Of a stretch of 64,000 nt of DNA, positions 56,801-64,000 are shown piece by piece (the first letter of the stretch is position 1; each line of letters begins with the position of its first letter). Source of the DNA: Gnetum montanum. Taxonomy: Eukaryota > Streptophyta > Gnetopsida > Gnetales > Gnetaceae. The position numbers were made by a program, and so were the translations under genes. The stretch lies in the NCBI GenBank assembly GCA_015680685.1, contig MNCI01020165.1, forward strand, positions 64,001-128,000, given 5' to 3'. The notes beneath the pieces are model-generated. The model was not told the origin of the DNA and did not search any database. It saw only the letters and a list, made by a program, of their open reading frames with translations.

Positions 56801-59337
56801 CCATTTTTTTTGAGTAATTATTTGTTTTATTTGAAAACATGCAACTCCAATACAAAAAATAAGCTTCTTTGGAACCTCGATGAACTACTGCAATTCAGGA
56901 ATTTTACCACAGAGCAAAAGGGGCTTTCAGTGAAAACCATATTTTCGTTTTATGGAAGAATGGTTTTTGTAGTGATTTCCAAAGTCATGGTATTGTATGA
57001 ATGGATGTACATGATGATTCAGTTAAGCAACGTAGATGCTGCAACATGCAAAAATGTTGAAGTGGCAAGGATGCATGCAAAAACATGTCAAACTTTAGCT
57101 TTTCTGTCTCTCCACAACATCATCCTTCCTATCCGTCATGACAGAGCATACCATCATATGGCATCATCAATTTTAAAAACAAAAATCCACCATTCTAGAA
57201 ACATTTTACAACAACAACCAGACAGATCTGTAGACCTTTCCATGTCTGCCTTTGCGTACAAAGTTTGGGGCACTGAAATTTTTTGGGGCTCTTTGAAGTT
57301 CTGCCATAGATATTTTTAAGAATTTCTCAGATATCCTAGAATCTTCCTTTTGTAATTTTTGATTCTTAACAAAATGAATAAGATCCCTGCAACAACCAGC
57401 AACCCTTGAACGTTTTTAGCAATCTGAACATGAACTGTGTTTGGAATCCAGAAAAGAGGACTAACAAAAAAGAAAAACAAAGGAGACAACCTAAAATGCC
57501 AAGTTTCATTAATCTATGTTTTTTTTAAGTGAGCATTGTGCTGCTCCAGAGGACATACTAGACAAGCACAAGCTTTCAGGCCAAAGAATCCAGCACATAA
57601 ACTTGGGTTCTCAAGGAATAACCATCTCCTTAATCCCTGGCTACATTGGATGCACAGTGTGTCTTATTCCTTCTCTTTATAAAACTTTCAGCTCCCTTAG
57701 CCTGTAAAAATAAACCTTCCCTTTGTAAAATAAATAAATAAAAACTCTACCTTTAAAGATTGCAATAGTATAGAACACATCTTACTCAGTGCTGAAAAAC
57801 GTTTGAAGCATACCAGCTCTTAACATTTAAAGTTTGCTTTGATTACAGTTTTTCCTCAATGGCAATAGTTTGGTTTTTCTTAAATAGTGGTGATGTGGAT
57901 TTGAATGCCCTCAACGATGACAGTTTCGGTTTTTCTTGAATTGTGGTGGTGTAGATTTGAAAGGAATGGATCTTTTCCCTTCCCATTTCTAATTGATGAT
58001 GTCATATAATGGTACCTCTGGCATAATGATAGGAAGGATGATTTTGACGAAAAAGTGAAGAGGCAGGAAGTTTGACACACTGACTTCCTGTGCTGTTCAG
58101 GAGGTTTGACGCTTGTTCAATTTTGAACAACATTTTTCAATTCATCAATCAATGATGGTTCAACTATCACTTGCCAGGTTAAACTTTTTGCTGATCGGAT
58201 CTCAACCTCAATTAATATGAATTTTCTACGAAAAGAAATCAATAGTTTTAGGTATGATTTTTCGAACTTTTAAATATGAGTCATCCTGATTTGCTGATTT
58301 ATTATAATCCTTAAAATATCTTTAGAACTTTTTAAAAACTGCACCAAATCACTACTGACCATTTCATTGTTAAGGCCCACTCTTCTCGCAAAATGTATGA
58401 GATTCACATATTAGCAGATCCATGATCAGGGCTGGAAATTGACACCCTGTATGCTTGTATTTGTGAATTTTTTCCTGTAAAAAGGGTTAAAATTTTTAAA
58501 CACCAATATTTTCAAACTAGTATTTTTCAAACATGCATGTGTAACAGAGGTGTAGTTATAAGATTTGTTTTACTGTTATGCTTTTGTAATTTAACTATAT
58601 GTTTTAAAATTCAATGTGTTGTTTCATATTCAAACTAAGCAATGCAAAATTTGAGATAATTTTTCTTAATTTAAGATGTTTTTACCATTAATCATTAAAT
58701 AACTAGGAATTTTCTTTTAATCTTACAACCTTATCTTTATTTTCTTGATTTTAAGATTATTTTTAATATTGTGGTTGCAGTTTAATCATATATTCTAAAA
58801 TCTAATGTATTTTCACTCATTTAAAGTAGACAATGAAAAATAGAGATACTTTTTCTTAATTTAAAGTATTTTGACTTTTATTCTATTAAGCTTAGCTTTA
58901 TTTTCTCCTTTTTATTTTTATTTTAATATATTTTGTTTAATTTGGAAATCAATTTCCAACCATGCCCGTTTCCATTCAATTGCTGAGGTGCACTGTACTC
59001 CGATTTTCCACAAAATGGACCAGTCCATTCATTTACTGTTGGCCAATTCAATTGCTGAGGTCTATTCTGCTCGCTGCTACTGACAACATTCATGTCAGTG
59101 GACTGATTAAAATGTACAAGATTTCATGTTATTTTATCTTTAGTGGAGTGGATAGCCCATTATCCTCCATTCTAAATCCACATCAGTTGACGGATAACCA
59201 GGCCCAGTGCGCTATGTTTTTTGCAAAGTATTAGATCAACTGGGGTGGGTCATATGAAACATTTCAGATTTTTTAATCCTATAGGTAGTTTTTATTTTCT
59301 AGTAGCTTTTACTTTTCTTATTTTATTGACCAGGTAC
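53886..59337. other. AT-rich sequence, no recognisable gene
   Basis: The longest frame (56810-57319 +, 169 codons) and others at 55819-56204, 57516-57707 and 58871-59234 give translations with no domain or motif I recognise. Words such as TTCAATTGCTGAGG recur at 58976 and 59047. An undetected decayed gene cannot be excluded. Confidence 0.4.
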
Positions 59338-59532
59338 AATCAAAACTCTAGCAAATTTTATGCCCATGCAACATTACCGTAAGACACAGTTACCACTGCT
59401 TAATTTTGCCCAAAATTTGCATGAGTCCATGTTAATCAAAATTCCTGCTAATTTTATGCTCACACAACTTTACAGTGAGACCCACTTACCAATGTGCTTA
59501 ATTTTCCACAAAATGTGCATGAGTCTACATGA
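59338..59532. repeat. 96-bp tandem duplication
   Basis: Unit 1 (59338-59433) and unit 2 (59434-about 59532) both run from AATCAAAAYTC through ATTTTATGC, CTTAATTTT and TGCATGAGTC. They are diverged by eye. Confidence 0.8.
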
Positions 59533-59739
59533 GGTTAATTGGTAGCTCGTCATCAATTTTGGAATCTTTTTGCCCTACCTATGTGGTTTTATACCAAAGC
59601 AACATTAATAGTTGTCCTTCCAGGCAATGAAAGATACTTTTAAAAAGCCTTATAATGCTCGCTCATCAATATAATGCTTTGCAACTAAGTGGTTATTTTT
59701 CATCATTATTTAGCCTTCTAAAAAATAGGGTTAATTAGT

Positions 59740-59830
59740 TGATTTTTTTATTAACATCTATAAAGAACTAGATCTTTATTTATTTTAGATCATGATATTG
59801 TTTCTTTTATGTAGATTTCTAACAAAGAGT
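59740..59830 (-). mobile_element. Probable RTE-type LINE remnant
   Basis: The + strand words AGAACTAGATCTTTAT and ATCATGATATTGTTTCTT parallel AGAGCTAGATTTTTGG and ATCATGTTACACATTGTTTCTT at 51948-51985. They encode a DLVLYR-like end on the minus strand. Confidence 0.4.
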
Positions 59831-60187
59831 AATGTAGCAACTTTTGTTGTAGGCTCATTATCTTATCTTTCTTGAAGATTGAAACCCTAAATAATTAAGA
59901 CATAGGTATATCCCAAGATATATCATCCCCATAGAACTTTATTGCATATTTTTTTTTGCCTATGCCAAAACCATTTATAATGCCATTCCCACAACTTATT
60001 TAAAATAGAATCCATTCCCAATTTTCAACTATTGTACAACATGTTTTGACAAAGTGCATAAAAAATAAAATTTTAAAAGGAAATGAATTTGTTATATGTA
60101 CTAATCATCAATAAGCTTAAAAGCCTTAATTATACTTAATAACTCTAAAAAATTAGAAAAAAAAAAAGAAATTCATGGCAGTCCATT

Positions 60188-60353
60188 TAATAATAGTGCA
60201 TATAACATCAAAATATATAGAACATTCAAACATGTATTAAAGCATACCATATTACTAGATTTTGCAAAATTGGTTACAAGGATAACTGTACCTTTCCAAC
60301 CAAGATTGTTATCAAAATTGTAATTACATTTTGAGAGGTTTTACATGGTGATT
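60188..60353 (+). repeat. Dispersed repeat, copy 2
   Basis: Partner of 50108-50275, direct orientation, about 10 kb away. It lies just upstream of the LRR fragment. Confidence 0.7.
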
Positions 60354-60619
60354 TCATTCATTATATGGACTAATAATTTATTGTTATGCCATCTACATGG
60401 AATTTTCATCTTTTAGTTTATCTAATAGAATCTTCAATCTTCTTTGGGCTACACATTATTGCTACATTCTCTTGGGTAATCTTGTATGATTATTTTTGTT
60501 ATGGTTCTTCTAACTTACATTCTATATTATTTTTTAAATCATTTGTTCCTCCATTTGAAAAATCACGTTCACTCAATTTTCTATTTAAGAGCATGTCACT
60601 TCTCATGGTGTTCATATAT

Positions 60620-60975
60620 AATACAAATAGTTGTATAGTTACTTTGTCTATCTTGGATATCGTAGATTGTTGTTCAATGGTGTCATTGCCAGAGTCATTT
60701 GGGAAATTGGTGCAATTACAATCCTTGGGCATCATGCATTGCCATGCTTTGGAAGGGCTACCACAATCATTGTGATGCTGGACAAACTTAGTTCACCTAA
60801 CTGTGTCACAGTGTGGTGAAATAAGATGGTCACAAAAGCAGTTCCAATGGATTCATTTCCTACTGTTGTGGCTTGAGCTCTCAGTATATGATGATTGCCA
60901 TAATATGGAGGTTGCACATTCGTTCTTTGGGAGCATGGATATGCACAACTGTGTCCAGCCCATTCAAATTAAATG
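60620..60975 (+). pseudogene. Leucine-rich-repeat fragment of an NB-LRR gene
   Basis: The frame reads LDIVDCCSMVSLPESFGKLV, QLQSLGIMHCHALEGLPQSL, then a stop, CWTNLVHLTVSQC, and further on DDCHNMEVAHSFFGSMDM. LPESFG and GLPQSL repeats of about 24 residues are the LRR type seen in plant NB-LRR proteins, especially in gymnosperms. No NB-ARC is nearby; the upstream half of the open frame (60386-60620) is not LRR-like. It is a dead fragment, unrelated in sequence to the CNL remnant at 29284-31100. Confidence 0.75.
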
Positions 60976-61221
60976 ATAGGTTTAATTCTATTGGGTATTT
61001 TTGAGTTATAAAAGTCTAATTGGTCTATATATCTTGGGGTGTACCTATACTACCTAAAAAAAAGATTACAATCTCACATTTTAAAAACTAATCTATGTAG
61101 TAGAAGAAACATGTTTATCCAAGCCCAAAAGGTTGCTCAGGTAGTTATTTTATTCCTTAACAAGTATTATAATTATATCATTATTCCAATAATGAGGTGT
61201 TTGCTTAGTGATAATACTTTT

Positions 61222-62124
61222 TGATGAGCGGCGAGGTACCGCTACGCTCAACCATACGAATACAAGCATTTCATGCACGATTTGGTTGAATTCCAAGGAC
61301 TAAGTGCCTATGTGCCTTTGTGGAACAAGGACGGGTTGGTTGATCATTGTCTTCCCAAACTTACTTGTATGTCATGATTGTATAGTTAAGTAAGCTTAGG
61401 CAAATGATTTTTATATCTTTTATGCTTTTTTGTCCTATGGCTAATAAGGGAGGAGAGAGAGATAACTAAGTGACTAAGTTACCTACACTACTCATTAACT
61501 AAGTTCTAACTAATCCTAATACCAGCATCCGTTCTCACTTGCCGTATACATCCTGAACTAGTGCAACACTACTGGGATTACCAAACGATAATCGTTATTG
61601 GGTTACCAAGTGTTACACGCATGCTCGAAGTGATCGTACTGAGTGTAATTTAACGATTTTCTTAATTGATCAAAATGAATTGCTATGCTAATAACATAAA
61701 TGTAAAGTGCATAAAATAAAATAAATGCATAAGAAAATAAAGTAAAAGAAATGCGTAAGAAAATAAATTAAAAGAAATGCGTAAGAAAACAAATCTCAAG
61801 TGTTGCAAGGATGAATCAAAGAGCTCGTCTTTATTGCCATACACAAGGTGTGCTCAGGTTCATAATGCTCAAATAAAGATCCATCCACACTTCGACCTCC
61901 TGCTACAGGCACTTGGAAAATACTCCAACTTTCAAATAGTCTACAAATGTTTCGCTACTTGCCTGTTAAAAAGACTTCCTTCCAATTGTGGCATGGGCAC
62001 TATATTTATAGGCTTGGGAGCAACAACTCTAATAGTTAGAGTAACCACTCTAATAATTAGAATAAGCCACTAGAGTAATTGCTCTAATAATTAGAATAAA
62101 CCACTAGAGTAACCACTCTCATCA
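61222..62124 (-). mobile_element. Element D 3' LTR
   Basis: It starts TGATGAGCGGCGAGGTACC, the complement of the end of element C's LTR, and ends CTCTCATCA. A TATA box (complement of CTATATTTATAGGCTT) lies near 62010. It lacks C's GATATCGC palindromes. In that position it has a repeated block, roughly ACTCTAATAATTAGAATAA, and an A-rich 28-bp tandem repeat at about 61720-61795. Confidence 0.9.
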
Positions 62125-64000
62125 TACCCCCAACACTAAATGAAAACTCATCCTTAAGTTCCTTACAAAATATTGGAAAGGCATGGGATTATTGACTAAT
62201 TGACAACTAATGGTGGAATGGGATGAAAGACTCAACGTGCCCAGTGAATGGATCAATAAGCATATTACAACATTAGTATTCATGACCATTGTGGTGAACA
62301 GTCATACATAAATGACATCCAAGCTTTTATTTGGTAGCTTGAAGAGAAAAAGAGAGAGAGAAAGAAGATGGAGTGTGTTGCCGCCAATGTGGAGATTGCA
62401 CCTTTCGTTATTTATCCATATCCATGCCACCAAACTTGCTCCTTTCATAAATGCTCCAATTCTAGTCCATCCTGAGTGCTTCCTCCAAGCCCAATCCATT
62501 GTTTTTATGATCACCATCTACACACACAACATAGTCAAAAATGAGCAAGGATAGATAATCCATAATGCAGTTGATACCTTGCCTCGATATGAACACATTG
62601 GCTGAGTTTTGGTTATGGAAAAAACTAGTTCAAAGATTTATCATTGGAAACTACCAAAGGTGTAGGGGTTAGGCAATTAGTAAAATGAAAAAAATTGAAG
62701 AATTTTTGCCAGGGGCCCCATGACTAAGAGCGAACCTCTAGTAGCTATAAGATGGAAAAACATGAGGAAAAAGAAAGATGAAAAATATCAACAGCAATGC
62801 CAATAAAATGGATGCCATGAATGGGGGGGATGAAACAAGAGATGATTGATTACAGGAAATTTTTAAGAAAAAGAACTTAAAAATTGCACTAAAATGGAAT
62901 TCGAGTGGGTCCTCCCCAAAGTAGGCTCATGCCTTTTATGCCCTCACAAAGCCACAAAACAAAGAGTTCGTAGGCTCTAGGAATGTCATTTGGAAGAAAG
63001 AGTTAAAAAATTACCCACAAGAATTCACCAAAGAAAAACAATGCATCAACCCAGAATAGACTAATGATAAAACCAGTAATGAGGTGGAAAATGGGAAGAA
63101 AGATGGATAGGAGAGAATGGAATGGAATCCCAAGAACAAGGTTTTGTAAAGCCTCATATGTATTTCATGGTTAAGATGACTGAGTGGAACTTCATCCCAA
63201 ATCCAAACTCAAAAAAACCACATTCAGTGACCTCGCATTAATACACCTGGCCAATCCATCCTCTTGAAGCAACAAGAATGCCTTCACAAAGAGTGACCAC
63301 CATCCCAAGGAGAGTGAGATGAAGAAGCAGGAAGTGAGAAAGGGCCTTAGTTAGAGGGAACCTTTAGGCATGGGTAACATGTCTTTTTAGTTTCATAACC
63401 AGTGCTTGTAGCCTAGATTGCTTTATTATGTCTAAGGGGTGTGCTTTGAATTCTCACCTTTTTCTCTTTTTTTTTCTTTTTTGCGTGAGAACCACATCAT
63501 GCAAAGACTTATTTTTATTCACTCAACCTCCTGATATTTGAATAATGTTAGAATGGCAGAAAACCCAAGAAAAAGCATCCAAGAACCCAAGAGAATGGCC
63601 AACACAAATGCATTGAATCCCCTTAAAGTCACACCCTTATCATCCTTTGAGTCTTTCCTTGATTTGAAAAATACCCAGCCACCAATTCATTAACAAGTTT
63701 ATTTAGAAAAAAGGGACTATACAGTTCCAAGCCAAAGGAGATCATAGAGTTGTATGGATGAGTGGACGATGTGGACTCATTACCTGTTTTACCAAAAGAA
63801 CCATACCTTAATATTAGCATCATAATTCAAAGGTAAAAACCAAACATTAGCAATCAATATGATATAATTCAATCCACCATCATGAGCACTTATTATATGA
63901 AAAATAAAAGTAAATCAAGCAAACAAACAAATAGTAAAAACATGAATGATGATGTAAAAAAAAATAAGAAAAGTTGAAAGAATGTGTAAAACAAAAAATG
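62125..64000 (-). mobile_element. Element D internal 3' region, running off the window
   Basis: It is collinear in inverse orientation with 43130-45331 of element C, including the short segment next to the LTR (TGAAAACTCATCC), a single copy of the 267-bp unit (about 63140-63465) and the small open frame at 63823-63629. Gag and PR would lie beyond 64000. Confidence 0.88.

Noticed and set aside
56810-57319. 169-codon plus-strand open frame
   Set aside because: It is long for AT-rich DNA but has no recognisable motif, no clear start context and no neighbours that support it. Chance cannot be excluded.

Overview
This window looks like an intergenic tract from a very large, repeat-rich seed-plant nuclear genome. 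A gymnosperm fits best, given long, old, nested LTR elements with long UTRs and conifer-style LRR remnants, but nothing here fixes the species. I found no intact host gene. Most of the sequence is LTR retrotransposons at several depths of nesting. The rest is LINE and tRNA-derived SINE fragments, three broken host genes (a KUP/HAK potassium transporter, a CC-type NB-LRR gene and an LRR fragment) and AT-rich DNA that I cannot assign.

Layout. 1-1726: 3' half of a Ty1/copia element whose catalytic RT core is deleted in frame, followed by its 3' LTR. 1727-5299: unassigned, with a nested tandem repeat at 2199-2456. 5300-6369: intronless KUP/HAK/KT pseudogene. 6870-7916 and 26240-28430: two halves of Ty3/gypsy element A (minus strand), split inside integrase by element B. 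7917-26239: element B, 18.3 kb, minus strand, with 1.7-kb LTRs, a TACCC target-site duplication, gag, PR, RT, a classical RNase H, a second archaeal-type RNase H, IN, a polypurine tract and a PBS. This architecture is diagnostic of the Tat lineage. Between PR and RT, on the opposite strand, B carries a decayed but clearly spliced gene-like unit (15700-20108) that I do not recognise.

29284-31100: CNL resistance-gene pseudogene (minus). 31540-32010: L1-type LINE ORF1 fragment. 33796-34386: unrecognised coding candidate. 34594-34665: tRNA-Pro-like sequence whose anticodon reads UAC. 34673-35200: minisatellite. 35640-35990: RTE-type LINE fragment, followed by a SINE and an old LTR remnant. 37640-47352: element F, interrupted at its protease active-site region by element C (38414-46340), which belongs to the same family. 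C has gag and PR but no RT or IN. 47462-60600: AT-rich DNA with SINEs, RTE fragments and local repeats. 60620-60975: LRR fragment. 61222-64000: 3' LTR and 3' region of element D (minus), another relative of C, running off the window.

Decay is dominated by transitions. The two LTRs of B differ at about 29 of their first 148 columns, and all but one difference are transitions. Most stop codons in B and its antisense unit are one C-to-T or G-to-A step from CAG, CGA or TGG, as expected for long-methylated DNA. The most interesting object is the antisense multi-exon unit inside B, with its shared GCTAYGCTA palindromes and related minisatellites.
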